A DNA stretch of 64,000 bases. It comes from Litorimonas sp964565335 (GTDB taxonomy: Bacteria; Pseudomonadota; Alphaproteobacteria; Caulobacterales; Maricaulaceae). The translations under genes and the position numbers were made by a program. The stretch spans positions 1 to 64,000 of the forward strand of contig CAZMEN010000006.1 of the NCBI GenBank assembly GCA_964565335.1, in the 5' to 3' direction. This document shows, piece after piece, positions 9,112-18,863 of this stretch (positions are counted from its first letter, which is position 1; each line of letters starts with the position of its first letter). Under the pieces are notes generated by a model. The model was not told the DNA's origin. It was given only the letters and a program-made list of their open reading frames with translations, and searched no databases.

Positions 9112-11898
9112 ATGGAATCCATCTTAATATTATTGGTTCTTGCCATTTTTGGTCTGCCTATTGTGCTGTCCATTGTGGCTATGAGCAATGTGGGTAGATT
9201 GACGAAAGAGGTCGAAAATTTGCGGCTTCAAGTGCAATTTTTGACACGCCAAGAGGGGGCGCAAAGTAAAACCCAAAGCAGTGAAGCGGCAAACCCAACC
9301 CAAGTGCCGGGAGAGAAGAGAGTTCCTCGCGCGCCTGTGTCGGAAAAACCGCTCTCCTCTGAACCTACGAAAAACGCTATGCCCGCAATATCGACAGGGC
9401 AGAATTGGTCTGAGAAAGCTACGGCTCTAAAATCAAGCGCTCCTCAAAGACGGAAACCGAAACGCGAAGATCGTCCGAAAAAGCCCAAAAAGACATTTGA
9501 AGAACTCGTCGGGGCTCAAGGCTCTGTCTGGGTAGGCGGCTTGGTTCTATTGATTGGGGCGATATTCCTTTTGCGGTATTCGATTGAGGCAGGTGTATTT
9601 ACTCCGGCTATGCGAATCTCCATGGCGGGATTGCTGGGCGTTATATTGCTAGGGGCTGGGGAGTGGCTCCATCGGGTGGATTTAAAAAAATCACTGACGG
9701 GACGCGGCGCTGCGATAGCAAAGTCTATTGAAGAGAAAGCCTATATCCCGACCTTGTTGACAGCGATTGGAATCTTTACCCTCTATGGTACTCTTTACGC
9801 AGCGTTCGCACTCTATGGCTTTATTGGCCCGTTTGCTGCTTTTACGGGATTGGGGCTTATTTCCTTATTCTCATTAGCTTTGTCTTATCGTCACGGCGCC
9901 GTTCTAGCGGCGATTGGCCTTGCAGGGTCATTGATTACGCCTTTGCTGATTCAGACTGATACTCCGAATATTTATATGCTCTATGGCTATTTGATTATTG
10001 TCGCCGCTACTGCGCTTTGGGTTGCCAGAGCGCGCGGGTGGGCGTGGCTCAATGTTGCGACATTATTTGGCCTTCTGTTTTGGTCATTCATGAGTTTTAA
10101 TGCGGTCAAAGACTTGTCTACCATGCCTGTCTGGTATGGGTTTCTCGGTTTAGGATTCATTGTAAATCTGCTTATAGCAGAGTCCGCGAAGAAAACTGAT
10201 TTTTCAAAATCCGACATTAAGGCATTAGAGCATAATCCTTCTTTATCATATCTTTGGGTGGGATTAGCCGCTTTATTGTGTTTGCTTGCGCTCTTTGATT
10301 CAACCGTATTCAGGCCCTATTTAATTGCGAGTTTAGCCGCCGTGGCTGCTGTGATGGGCAGTGCTTGGGTGTTTGGAAAGCAGCCTTGGCATACTGTGAT
10401 AGGGGCGCTCTTTGGCTTTTGCGTTCTCATGACTATGCAGCAAAACGATTTCGCTCCTACGGTATTGATAGCTGTGGGGGCGCTCATCAGCGCGGCGTTT
10501 ATCGGTTTTGTTATTCTACAAGGAAAGCTCTTAGACGATAATAGCAGGCTATCAAAATCGCTTATATGGGCTGCCATGTCCGCCGCCTATCCTATCGCCA
10601 CAGTCCTGTGGGTTTATGACCAATTCCGCTTAACTGATAGCCTTTACCCGGCAGGGGCGATGGCCGGCACTTTTCTAATTTTGGCCGGATTGGCATATTA
10701 TCTTTATCAACGTACACAGCCGACGAAACAGAGCGCCTCTCCATATGCCATCGGTTCTGCGACCGCTTATGTTGCGGCGAGCCTTATGGGTTTAAACGGT
10801 TTAGCCGAGACAGTAGCTTTGATGGGCGGTATTGCTTTGGCGTTGGTGGCCGCTTGGATATTCAAAGGAACGATACTTCGTTTCTTTATTCCGGTGTTAG
10901 CCCTCTTGAGCCTCGGGCATAGTTTATGCCTGCGCATTGCCTATGGCGATGTACGCGAGACGTTAATTTTGAACGAGTTGATTGTTTATTTTGCCGTTCC
11001 TGCTGTCTTGTGTGCTGTAGCCGCAAAACTATTATCGATGCAAAAAAGTGATTTGGCGTCCGAAGGATGTAAGGCGCTTAGCCTCACATTTGGGGTACTC
11101 TTCGTCATTTTCCAAATTCGCCATATCATGAATGGCGGCGATGTTTTGGCCTATCGACTCAGTTTTGACGAATTATCTCTGCAAGTCTTAACAGGCCTTA
11201 GTTTCACATTAGGAGCTACGCGCTTGGCCCCGCATAAATGGAATGCAAAAGGGGATTTGCACACGCGGATAATACCGACATTGGCGATGGCAATTTCATC
11301 TGTTTCATTGGTGCTGTTTGTTCTGGGCGTCTGCTTGTTTCTGTCGCCTCTGTTTAATGACAATGAATTCGTCAAAGGCAATTGGGTCCTTAACTCTCTC
11401 GTCTTGGGATATTTGATTCCGGCTCTTTTCCTTGGCTTTATCGCAAACGCATTGAAAGGCCGCCGCCCCGAAACCTATATTCGTCTCTTGGGCGGGTTGG
11501 CCTTGGTGTCGTTAATTCTCTATGCGACAACCCTCATTAGATTTGGGTTTTCTGGTCCGATGATTTCAATCTTTGAACAGCCACCTGAAGGTTTGGAGCT
11601 TTATGCTATTTCAGCAATATGGCTTCTTCTTGGGGTTGGTTTCCTTGTTGCCGGATTGAAGTTTAACCGCAAAGACTTGCGCTTGGCCTCTGCCGCCCTC
11701 ATTACGTTGACAGTTTTAAAAGCCTTCCTCGTAGATATGGCAGAACTCGAAGGCGTACTCCGCGCGGTTTCTTTTGTGGTCTTGGGTTTGATATTAATTG
11801 TTATCGGGCGTAGTTATCAGAAAATTTTATTCACTCAGTCAGAAGACGGTCCGATGACCGAAGCCGATGACATAGGGGAAAGACAATCAAATGCGTAA
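9112..11898 (+). CDS. DUF2339 polytopic membrane protein
   Basis: A 928-residue integral membrane protein. A membrane segment at residues 4-24 is followed by a short coiled-coil stretch (LTKEVENLRLQVQFL), a ~90-residue hydrophilic Pro/Lys-rich linker (about 45-130), and then more than twenty hydrophobic segments to near the end. The segment EELVGAQGSVWVGGLVLLIG, where the membrane region begins, is the DUF2339 signature. Function is unknown; the family is regarded as a large predicted inner-membrane protein. GGGAGCG precedes the ATG. Its last 8 bases overlap the downstream dipeptidase gene, so the two are probably co-transcribed. Confidence 0.87.
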   Translation: MESILILLVLAIFGLPIVLSIVAMSNVGRLTKEVENLRLQVQFLTRQEGAQSKTQSSEAANPTQVPGEKRVPRAPVSEKPLSSEPTKNAMPAISTGQNWSEKATALKSSAPQRRKPKREDRPKKPKKTFEELVGAQGSVWVGGLVLLIGAIFLLRYSIEAGVFTPAMRISMAGLLGVILLGAGEWLHRVDLKKSLTGRGAAIAKSIEEKAYIPTLLTAIGIFTLYGTLYAAFALYGFIGPFAAFTGLGLISLFSLALSYRHGAVLAAIGLAGSLITPLLIQTDTPNIYMLYGYLIIVAATALWVARARGWAWLNVATLFGLLFWSFMSFNAVKDLSTMPVWYGFLGLGFIVNLLIAESAKKTDFSKSDIKALEHNPSLSYLWVGLAALLCLLALFDSTVFRPYLIASLAAVAAVMGSAWVFGKQPWHTVIGALFGFCVLMTMQQNDFAPTVLIAVGALISAAFIGFVILQGKLLDDNSRLSKSLIWAAMSAAYPIATVLWVYDQFRLTDSLYPAGAMAGTFLILAGLAYYLYQRTQPTKQSASPYAIGSATAYVAASLMGLNGLAETVALMGGIALALVAAWIFKGTILRFFIPVLALLSLGHSLCLRIAYGDVRETLILNELIVYFAVPAVLCAVAAKLLSMQKSDLASEGCKALSLTFGVLFVIFQIRHIMNGGDVLAYRLSFDELSLQVLTGLSFTLGATRLAPHKWNAKGDLHTRIIPTLAMAISSVSLVLFVLGVCLFLSPLFNDNEFVKGNWVLNSLVLGYLIPALFLGFIANALKGRRPETYIRLLGGLALVSLILYATTLIRFGFSGPMISIFEQPPEGLELYAISAIWLLLGVGFLVAGLKFNRKDLRLASAALITLTVLKAFLVDMAELEGVLRAVSFVVLGLILIVIGRSYQKILFTQSEDGPMTEADDIGERQSNA

Positions 11899-13102
11899 TT
11901 TACTTATTGGTTCTGCTGCGTTTTCAGTTTTGGCGTTGGTATCTTGTCAAGACGGTGGAAATAAGGCCGAAGAGGCGGCCGTCGACGTGGCTAGTATACA
12001 TGCCGCCACGTTAACTCTGGACACACATATCGATATTCCGCTGACCTATATGATTGATATTGATCCAAGCGGCCCGACAGATTTGCAAGTAGATTTGCCA
12101 AAGTTACAGGCAGGGGATTTGGATAGCGGTTTTTGGATTGTTTATATCCCGCAAGGCGATTTGACCGAGACAGGATATACAGAGGCTTTGAAAATCGCCG
12201 AAACGCGTATGAGCGCTATTGAGAGGCTCACTCAGAAATATACTGATAATTTTGAACTGGCGAGAACGGCATCAGATGTCCGGCGTATTGTGGCGGCAGA
12301 GAAGCATGCGGTTTTGGTTGGTATGGAAAATGCCTACCCTTTGGGAGAAAGTATTGAATCGGTTCCGATGTGGGCCGAGCGCGGCGTGCGTTATATGGGG
12401 TTGACCCATTTCGGGCATAACCAATTTGGTGATAGTTCTAACCCGAATTTTGTGAGGGATACGGGGCCGAAATGGAACGGTCTTTCGCCTTTAGGGCGAG
12501 ACCTTGTAAAAGCCTTGAATGATCACGGGATAATGGTGGATGTTTCTCACACTGGAAAAGAGACAATGATGCAGGCTGCCGATTTATCCCGTACCCCTAT
12601 TATCGCCTCGCATAGCGGCGTTAAGGCGGTCGCCGACAGTGCCCGAAATTTGGATGATGAACAGCTTCGGAAGATTCGTGATGTCAACGGCGTGGCTCAA
12701 ATGGTGGCGCTCGGGGCTTATGTCAAACTGCCTACTCCGCAGCAGCAAGCAGCACGCGAGGCGCTAGACGCTGAGTTCGGAGATCGGAGTGGATGGGATC
12801 AGGCTAAGCGTGACCTTTACGGAGAACGCCGTGCGGAGATTACGGCGATGGCCCGAGAAGCAAGTGTGTTCGATTTTGTGGATCATATTGATCATGCCGT
12901 AAAAGTGGCAGGAATCGACCATGTGGGCATTGCCTCAGATTTTGATGGGGGCGGCGGTATCGTAAGTTGGCAGGACGCATCAGAAACTGAGAATGTCACA
13001 GCAGAACTCATCAAGCGCGGTTACTCACCGGAAGATATCGCCAAAATTTGGGGTGGTAACCTGCTTCGAGTGATGGAGGCTGTCGAAGCCGCCGCGAAAT
13101 AA
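11891..13102 (+). CDS. Membrane dipeptidase (peptidase M19) lipoprotein
   Basis: A 403-residue metallopeptidase of the renal dipeptidase family, predicted to hydrolyse dipeptides in the cell envelope. A lipoprotein signal ends in LALVSC (Cys19). The M19 zinc-site pattern is complete: TLDTHIDIP, GMENAYPLGE, MVDVSHTGKE and IIASHSG, followed by VGIASDFDGGGG and the closing IWGGNLLRVMEAVE. It overlaps the DUF2339 gene by 8 bases. A GGGGA stands 10 bases upstream of the ATG. Confidence 0.92.
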   Translation: MRNLLIGSAAFSVLALVSCQDGGNKAEEAAVDVASIHAATLTLDTHIDIPLTYMIDIDPSGPTDLQVDLPKLQAGDLDSGFWIVYIPQGDLTETGYTEALKIAETRMSAIERLTQKYTDNFELARTASDVRRIVAAEKHAVLVGMENAYPLGESIESVPMWAERGVRYMGLTHFGHNQFGDSSNPNFVRDTGPKWNGLSPLGRDLVKALNDHGIMVDVSHTGKETMMQAADLSRTPIIASHSGVKAVADSARNLDDEQLRKIRDVNGVAQMVALGAYVKLPTPQQQAAREALDAEFGDRSGWDQAKRDLYGERRAEITAMAREASVFDFVDHIDHAVKVAGIDHVGIASDFDGGGGIVSWQDASETENVTAELIKRGYSPEDIAKIWGGNLLRVMEAVEAAAK

Positions 13103-13201
13103 GCTAATCTTTTTCATGATATGATGTGTCTATCGTAAGTCATTTTTCACAAATTTCCCTTACAAAACTATCTAAGGATGTATGAAGTGTAAGGGGTTAT
13201 C

Positions 13202-13723
13202 ATGAATAAACTGGTTCAAAGTGACGTGTCTAGCAATAGATTTAATGTGGCAAAGCCTACTATTGGAGCCATTCTCGCCATGGTCTTGGTAGCCTTACTC
13301 ACGACGCAATTCGTGCAAGCTAAGACGGACGATAGTCCAGACGGAGAAGCATCTGCAGATCCGAAAATGTGCTCAACAGCGTCGTTAACCTCTAAGCCGA
13401 CACCCCGCCAACTACGCTGTCTTATGGAGGTTCAGGCGGAATATGGTACATCTGATTGTCAGGTCTCTAATGGGTTTGATGTCCACTTAAAATCAGACGT
13501 CTCTCAATGTGAAGCCAAGATGAGCGCGTGCCTAAACAACGATGATTTAAATAATAACCATCCCCTGAAGTTAGAGGCCAAAGCGCCTAATAAGCCGAAA
13601 GCGCTTTTCATCATCAAACGTGAACCCGCCAAACTCTTGGAATTAGGGCGTGCCCAAAACCCTTCCGAAACAGAATCTTATTTCGTTCAATGCAATAATG
13701 CTGAGAAAAAGGTAAAACACTAA
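13202..13723 (+). CDS. Secreted or membrane-anchored six-cysteine protein (paralogue 1)
   Basis: A 173-residue protein of unrecognised family. Residues 1-18 are polar, followed by a hydrophobic segment at about 19-39 ending in QAKTDD, which could be a signal peptide or signal anchor. The exported part has six cysteines. It aligns along its length with the gene at 14811-15335: shared pieces are CS...LT..PT..QL.CL..VQ.E[YF]GT.DC, then KREPAK, LGRAQ, ET.SY and a terminal QC. The conserved cysteines suggest three disulfides. AAGGGG lies ahead of the ATG. Its stop codon touches the stop of the convergent DUF4349 gene with no base between. Confidence 0.75.
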   Translation: MNKLVQSDVSSNRFNVAKPTIGAILAMVLVALLTTQFVQAKTDDSPDGEASADPKMCSTASLTSKPTPRQLRCLMEVQAEYGTSDCQVSNGFDVHLKSDVSQCEAKMSACLNNDDLNNNHPLKLEAKAPNKPKALFIIKREPAKLLELGRAQNPSETESYFVQCNNAEKKVKH

Positions 13724-14620
13724 CTAAGCTTCTTTGCTAGGCTTTGTCTTCCGTCTGCGCCAGAAGCGGCGTAGTAGCCATAGCCCCGGAAGAATAACGA
13801 AAATCAACCAAGGTAAAATAGCTGCGAAGAAATCAATCACATTGGACAGCCCGTATGTGATGTTGCCCAAGAAACTTTTGAGACTATGTCCTAGCGGCGC
13901 AAAGGCACTCTGGCTAACGGCATTACGGCGGCTTTGGTATTGGATATCGACGCGCGACATAGATACGCGTTGACGTAAAACAGCGAGTGTTGTGGTTGCG
14001 CTCTCAATTTCACCTTGCACGCGGGCGAGTTCGCGTTCCAACGCCAAGAGGTCGGGTAGTTTAGCATCCCGCGTAGCGAGCAGGCTTTGAAGCCTATCTC
14101 TTAAAGTCGTCTGTGCTTTTAAGCGAGCATCGGTGTCTAAAATAGACCGCGTCAAATCTTCGGCAGAAACAGAGTTTGCTGTCATTTTCCCATCGGCATC
14201 AGTGACAGAAGATTGGATGTCTGTCAGAAAGTTTTCTAGCCATTTAGGTTCAGCCCGTAGTGAGAGTCGCGCCGTAACATTGTCAGCATTATTGTCATTC
14301 GTGGAAGAGGAGAGAAGTTGGCAATTATTTGTTCCAGCTTCTAAGCATAAATCAGCATGGGATTTAGAAGTCGCCGCGACAGAGTTTGCGGGCAGCTCAA
14401 ATCCGAAATTATAGCGGTAAGCCAGAAAAGATTGTGACGCCGGATTATCTGTTTCCATTTGAGGCGCACTACTGCGAGTTCGGCTCTCTGCCCTTTCTGC
14501 CATAGTTGCCATAGGGGCCAGATCCTGCTTGCTGAAACTGTCCCCACCCGATGAGAGGTCCATTGGGCTTTCACAGGCGGCCAAGGTGAGGGCGCAAATC
14601 CCAATAATGTAATGACGCAT
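13724..14620 (-). CDS. DUF4349 lipoprotein
   Basis: A 298-residue envelope protein. The start at 14620 is favoured over 14644 because it gives a clean lipoprotein signal (IGICALTLAACESP, Cys16) and has GGGGAAA just upstream. The middle (about 70-235) has the DUF4349 layout, with a long helical or coiled-coil section around ARDAKLPDLLALERELARVQ. A C-terminal membrane helix (about 260-285, LPWLIFVILPGLWLL) is followed by an Arg/Lys-rich tail. The family's function is unknown. It lies between two paralogous Cys-rich genes on the other strand. Confidence 0.82.
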   Translation of the reverse strand: MRHYIIGICALTLAACESPMDLSSGGDSFSKQDLAPMATMAERAESRTRSSAPQMETDNPASQSFLAYRYNFGFELPANSVAATSKSHADLCLEAGTNNCQLLSSSTNDNNADNVTARLSLRAEPKWLENFLTDIQSSVTDADGKMTANSVSAEDLTRSILDTDARLKAQTTLRDRLQSLLATRDAKLPDLLALERELARVQGEIESATTTLAVLRQRVSMSRVDIQYQSRRNAVSQSAFAPLGHSLKSFLGNITYGLSNVIDFFAAILPWLIFVILPGLWLLRRFWRRRKTKPSKEA

Positions 14621-14810
14621 AATATTTCCCCGCTTGTGCCGCAAACTGTCCGAAAAGATAGTATGGTTTTTAAAACGGTATGGCTATGGCGAAATTATGG
14701 CGCTTATGGTGAATGCGGCCTTAAAATCCGCGTAAGCAATTTTTTATCTCTAGGCTTTAATCTACTGATTAGGACGTGACGATTGTCTCGAAAGAACATA
14801 GGGGAATATT

Positions 14811-15335
14811 TTGGATACAGACGGTAAATTATCTAAACCAACGCCAGGACTAAAGTTAGGCATGATGTTAGCAGCCTCAGTATTGGCGGGGGTTCTGACT
14901 GTTGTAGTATTTTCAAAACTGCATTCCGCAAATGCCGAGGCGGCTGTTGTCGCGGCTTTGGCCGACGGAGATAAATCTATACTACCTGATAATTGTTCCT
15001 CAACGGTATTAACGGCGGGGCCGACATCTGGTCAGCTATCATGCCTAAGTGATGTACAGCAAGAATTTGGCACTTTGGATTGTTCCGCTCCTCAGGGGTT
15101 TGAAGTAAGGTTAAAGGCTGATGTTGTAAGATGTGAGACCAAGGTGAAGGCTTGTTTGACCGACAATGCCGGAGCTCAATTAAAAGCCGCCTCAACCCCT
15201 ACGTCTAATCGAAAAATAACCCGTATAGTAAAGCGTGAGCCCGCAAAAATGGTTCAGCTTGGTCGAGCGCAACCTGCCGCAGAAACTCGGTCATATCTTA
15301 TACAATGTGATACAGAGCCTCAAATCCACCAATAA
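14811..15335 (+). CDS. Secreted or membrane-anchored six-cysteine protein (paralogue 2), TTG start
   Basis: A 174-residue paralogue of the gene at 13202-13723 with the same layout: polar N-terminus, one hydrophobic segment at about 18-38, then six cysteines in the same order and a KREPAK..LGRAQ..ET.SY..QC tail. The start is TTG, supported by GGGGA five bases upstream and by alignment with the paralogue's length. The next ATG is inside the hydrophobic segment and would remove the charged N-terminus. The family is not recognised. Confidence 0.72.
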   Translation: MDTDGKLSKPTPGLKLGMMLAASVLAGVLTVVVFSKLHSANAEAAVVAALADGDKSILPDNCSSTVLTAGPTSGQLSCLSDVQQEFGTLDCSAPQGFEVRLKADVVRCETKVKACLTDNAGAQLKAASTPTSNRKITRIVKREPAKMVQLGRAQPAAETRSYLIQCDTEPQIHQ

Positions 15336-15343
15336 CCCTAGAG

Positions 15344-15386
15344 TGAAACCCTCAATCCTTTTTTGAAGCATTGAGGGTTTCATTTT
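15344..15386 (+). terminator. Intrinsic terminator after the second Cys-rich gene
   Basis: A perfect 13-base inverted repeat, TGAAACCCTCAAT and ATTGAGGGTTTCA, around a 13-base loop, followed by TTTT. It lies between convergent genes and may also slow transcription from the right, although that side lacks a T run. Confidence 0.85.
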
Positions 15387-15402
15387 GTAAACCTCTCTGA
15401 TT

Positions 15403-18249
15403 TTACTTATTTAGTAAAATGGGCTCGCCGTAACCGAGGTCCTTCAATCGTGCCGCTTGCGAGGCGGCGTCACCGACGACGACAATGCGCATAGCGTCAG
15501 GGCGAATGTAGCTTTGCATGAGCGAGCGTGCATCGTTCAACTCCATTGCTTTCACTCGCGCCATGCCTGCTGCTTGGTTGTCATCCGGCAAATTGTTGCG
15601 CGATAAGGTCTGCACCAGACGTAATTTATCGCCCAAGGTTTCGTTCTTCAGCGCTTGTCCGCGTAAAAGCGCATCTTTGGTTTCCGCTAATTCGTCGGCG
15701 CTCATTTCCATGCTGTGCGCTTTCAAAATTTGGTCAATTAATTCCAGACTTTCTTTGGTGGCATTGGTTCTCACGGATGTGCTGACGCCGAATTGTCCTT
15801 GCGCTTCATTGCCTGAGGCGAAAGACCGGATACCGTAAGTATAGCCCTTATCGACACGCAAAGTTGTATTCAGCTTAGAGGTGTATATTCCGCCAAGTGG
15901 GAAATTTAGTGCCTGTAATTTGGAGAATTTTTCATCCGTGATAGGCAAGGCCGGACGCGACATACGAATGACTGACTGCTTGGATTCAGGCACATCGAAG
16001 AAATAAATTTGCGTATTATCGACATTGTTCAGTTTCGGTAGAGCCTTAGCTGGAAGGGATGTTTCGACAGGGTCTGCTAGTGAACCAAACAAGTCTGTCA
16101 CCTTGTCCTCTTCAAAATCACCGACGATATTGAGCGTGGCGGTGGAGAGATCAAAATGCTTAGCGTAGAAGTTTTTAACGTCACCTAATGTTATGGCTCT
16201 AACCTGAGCTTCACTACCTGAGCCAGCAATGGAGAGCGGGGTAGGTTCTGCGTAAGACAATTTGCGGGCTTCGCGCGAAGCAATGAAGTTCGGGTTCGCC
16301 AGTTGCGATACCGCATTTTGTGCGTAGCTTTCTTGTAGCGTTTCAAATTCCTGCGCATCAAATTTTGGTGCGTTAATCATGGCCTGTAATAGTTCGATAG
16401 TCTTGGGCAGGTTCCTTGCTAGGGTCTTGCCGCGAATGGTCGTAAACTGGTCACCCGTTGAAACAGACAAAGAAGACCCGATAGCCCCAAGCGCCTCTTC
16501 AAATGCGGCGGTATCGTATTCGCCAGCCCCTTTTGTCAGCATATCGCCTGTAATGGCGGCGACGCCGGGAGTTTCCAAACTCGCGCGGTTTTTACCGGCG
16601 TCAAAATCAAGCGAGAACTCGATCAATGGCACTTCTTCCGATTGGATGCCAACTAACGTTAAGCCGTTATCACCTTTGGCTCGCCAAATTTGGGGGGACG
16701 GTAAGGTATAACTGTCACCGAAGGGCGGCTCTTGCGTGCGATCAAAGGAAGACGGTGAGGGCTCAAAGACTCGTGCATCCGGGTCGTAAGGCACATCTTT
16801 CTCTGCGCCTTGAACGACAACCTCTTCAACGACCTCGGCCGTTGCCGCGCCTTCAAGACCCAATTCTAAAGCGCCCTTGGGCACAAAACTGGTGGCGATA
16901 TAGTTTTGGTTTTTAATATAGCGGTTATAAACATCCATGACGTCAGCAGGGGTAACGGCGCGTAGGCGTTCAATATCCGTTGTGAAAAAGCCNNNNNNNN
17001 NNCCTGGGTCATTTTTGAATACATTATACTCGCCGAGGGCGATGGCTTTTCCGAGTGCGCTTTGCACCTCGTCATATACACTCACTTCGGCCTCGGTTTT
17101 GATACGCTCCAACGCATCCTCGGGAATACCATTTGTTTCAAATCGTTCAAAGCTCTTCCAAATGGCTGGCATTAGATTATCAGTATCCTCGCCCGCTTTT
17201 GGCGAGACGAAGAAGTAGACTTCGCCCGCTAATTCTTTGGTGTAATTGAAAGCATCGACGCGCGTGGTAAGTTTATCTTCATCGACCAAAACTTCATTCA
17301 TCGGGGCGCGTTTGCCGTCAGTCAGATAGCTAACAAGAATATTCAGCGCATAAGAATCCGGATGATATTCCGGCACAGCGGGCCATGCCAAGGTGAGTTG
17401 AGGGACTGTGGCGAAATTATCTTCGTGAACAAATGTTTTTGTTTCATTTAATTCAACGGGCTGGGCTTTGGTCTTTGGCGTGGGGCTCCCGGCAGGAATC
17501 TCGCCGAAATATTTCTCGACCAACGCTTTGGCTTCCGTGACATCGAAATCGCCTGCAATCGTTACCGTGACATTGTCAGGTTTGTACCACTGACCGAAAA
17601 ACTCTTTCGTATCTTCCAGAGTCGCATTATCCAGATCTTCCAGCGATCCGATAACCTGATGATTATAAGGGTGTCCAGCAGGGTAGATAGCCTTGCCGAT
17701 AACATAAAGGTTATGGCCATAAGGTTGGTTATCAACGCGCTGTCGTTTTTCATTTTTCACGACCTGCTTTTCACGGTCAATAACGTTCTGATTAACGGTA
17801 TTGATGAACCACCCCAGTTTATCGGCTTCGGCCCAAATTATTTTCTCCAAACCGTCTTTTGGTACGGCTTGGAAATATTGGGTCATGTCCGTGGTGGTAA
17901 AGCCGTTCGTTCCTTCGCCGCCAATCCGCGTATTCATTTCATCCAAACCGCCATAACCGAGGTTTTCGGAATCTAAGAATAATAAATGCTCGAACAAATG
18001 AGCGAAGCCTGTCTTTCCTAATTTCTCTCGCCCTGATCCGACGTGAACGGCCAGATTGATTGCCACAACAGGGTCGGACCTATCCACATGGAAGGTGACA
18101 TCCAAGCCATTATCCAAAGTGATTTTTTCAAATTCCAGAACAGGCAAGGATGAGGCGTCGCTCTTATCCATTTGGGTCGATGCTGTGTCACAAGCGATGA
18201 GAGCGAGGGGGGCAAAGAAAAGGGCCGCGTGTTTGAAGGAGAGTGTCAT
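15403..18249 (-). CDS. M16 family zinc protease lipoprotein (contains assembly gap)
   Basis: A ~948-residue two-domain insulinase/pitrilysin-type protease. The N-terminal signal ends in LALIAC, giving a lipoprotein facing the periplasm. The first M16 unit has the inverted zinc motif HLFEH in GFAHLFEHLLFLDS and the downstream ENEK-like stretch NEKRQRVDNQPYG. The second unit (from about 510) lacks HxxEH, as is usual for the paired inactive half. Ten N at 16993-17002 fall at about residue 416-419. The frame stays open across the gap as written, but the true missing length is unknown. The family degrades peptides or processes envelope proteins; the substrate here is unknown. Confidence 0.9.
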   Translation of the reverse strand: MTLSFKHAALFFAPLALIACDTASTQMDKSDASSLPVLEFEKITLDNGLDVTFHVDRSDPVVAINLAVHVGSGREKLGKTGFAHLFEHLLFLDSENLGYGGLDEMNTRIGGEGTNGFTTTDMTQYFQAVPKDGLEKIIWAEADKLGWFINTVNQNVIDREKQVVKNEKRQRVDNQPYGHNLYVIGKAIYPAGHPYNHQVIGSLEDLDNATLEDTKEFFGQWYKPDNVTVTIAGDFDVTEAKALVEKYFGEIPAGSPTPKTKAQPVELNETKTFVHEDNFATVPQLTLAWPAVPEYHPDSYALNILVSYLTDGKRAPMNEVLVDEDKLTTRVDAFNYTKELAGEVYFFVSPKAGEDTDNLMPAIWKSFERFETNGIPEDALERIKTEAEVSVYDEVQSALGKAIALGEYNVFKNDPXXXXGFFTTDIERLRAVTPADVMDVYNRYIKNQNYIATSFVPKGALELGLEGAATAEVVEEVVVQGAEKDVPYDPDARVFEPSPSSFDRTQEPPFGDSYTLPSPQIWRAKGDNGLTLVGIQSEEVPLIEFSLDFDAGKNRASLETPGVAAITGDMLTKGAGEYDTAAFEEALGAIGSSLSVSTGDQFTTIRGKTLARNLPKTIELLQAMINAPKFDAQEFETLQESYAQNAVSQLANPNFIASREARKLSYAEPTPLSIAGSGSEAQVRAITLGDVKNFYAKHFDLSTATLNIVGDFEEDKVTDLFGSLADPVETSLPAKALPKLNNVDNTQIYFFDVPESKQSVIRMSRPALPITDEKFSKLQALNFPLGGIYTSKLNTTLRVDKGYTYGIRSFASGNEAQGQFGVSTSVRTNATKESLELIDQILKAHSMEMSADELAETKDALLRGQALKNETLGDKLRLVQTLSRNNLPDDNQAAGMARVKAMELNDARSLMQSYIRPDAMRIVVVGDAASQAARLKDLGYGEPILLNK
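16993..17002. other. Assembly gap (10 N)
   Basis: Ten undetermined bases inside the M16 protease gene. The round number suggests a scaffold placeholder. The gene reads in frame on both sides if exactly ten bases, or ten plus a multiple of three, are missing. Confidence 0.99.
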
Positions 18250-18333
18250 AAGAAAGTCCCAAGTGTAATTTTGGAACTCCTTAGAATATTTCTTACCGTT
18301 TGTCGATAAAGATTGAGGCTCTCTAGCGGATTA

Positions 18334-18762
18334 TTAAGACTCTCGACCAGACATATAGGCCGTTGAGGTGTTGGCCCCCGTAGATTTACTTTCCAACCAT
18401 AGCAAGCGCGCGACCATGGCCAGAACGCCGACACAGCCTGTGAAGCAAATGGCCATCAGCCATAACGGCAAGCGCATAGATTGTGCTTTGGCACGCGGCA
18501 AAATAAACACCCAAGAAATACCGATGGCTAAAAGAAGATCGAACCAGACCTGATTACCCCAAGCATTTTGAATATGGTTTTGCCAAAACCCTAAAGGGCC
18601 TTCTGTAATAACGGCGAAGAGCGAAAAGGCGAGAAAGGCTGCGAACAAGGTTGCGGGGAGTTGCCAATTACGTCTTCCTGTTTCTCCGCTTATCATCGCA
18701 CTGATTGTGATAACCAAAAAAAGCGCCGCCGAAAGTACGGGCAGTATTTCAAATAAAGGCAT
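18334..18762 (-). CDS. Small polytopic membrane protein
   Basis: A 142-residue protein with about four hydrophobic segments (about 5-25, 33-53, 72-92 and 99-120) and short charged loops. The family is not recognised. GGAGA precedes the ATG. It is divergent from the XRE-type regulator that starts 102 bases away, an arrangement typical of a regulator and its target. Confidence 0.7.
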   Translation of the reverse strand: MPLFEILPVLSAALFLVITISAMISGETGRRNWQLPATLFAAFLAFSLFAVITEGPLGFWQNHIQNAWGNQVWFDLLLAIGISWVFILPRAKAQSMRLPLWLMAICFTGCVGVLAMVARLLWLESKSTGANTSTAYMSGRES

Positions 18763-18863
18763 AATTGTCTCCGTCGTGTTTCATCCTTCCTATCGACGGA
18801 TTAAGCGCAGACCAATTACCTGAGAGGTAAGTGCAATTTGTTTTTTCTGCATTATAAAACGGT

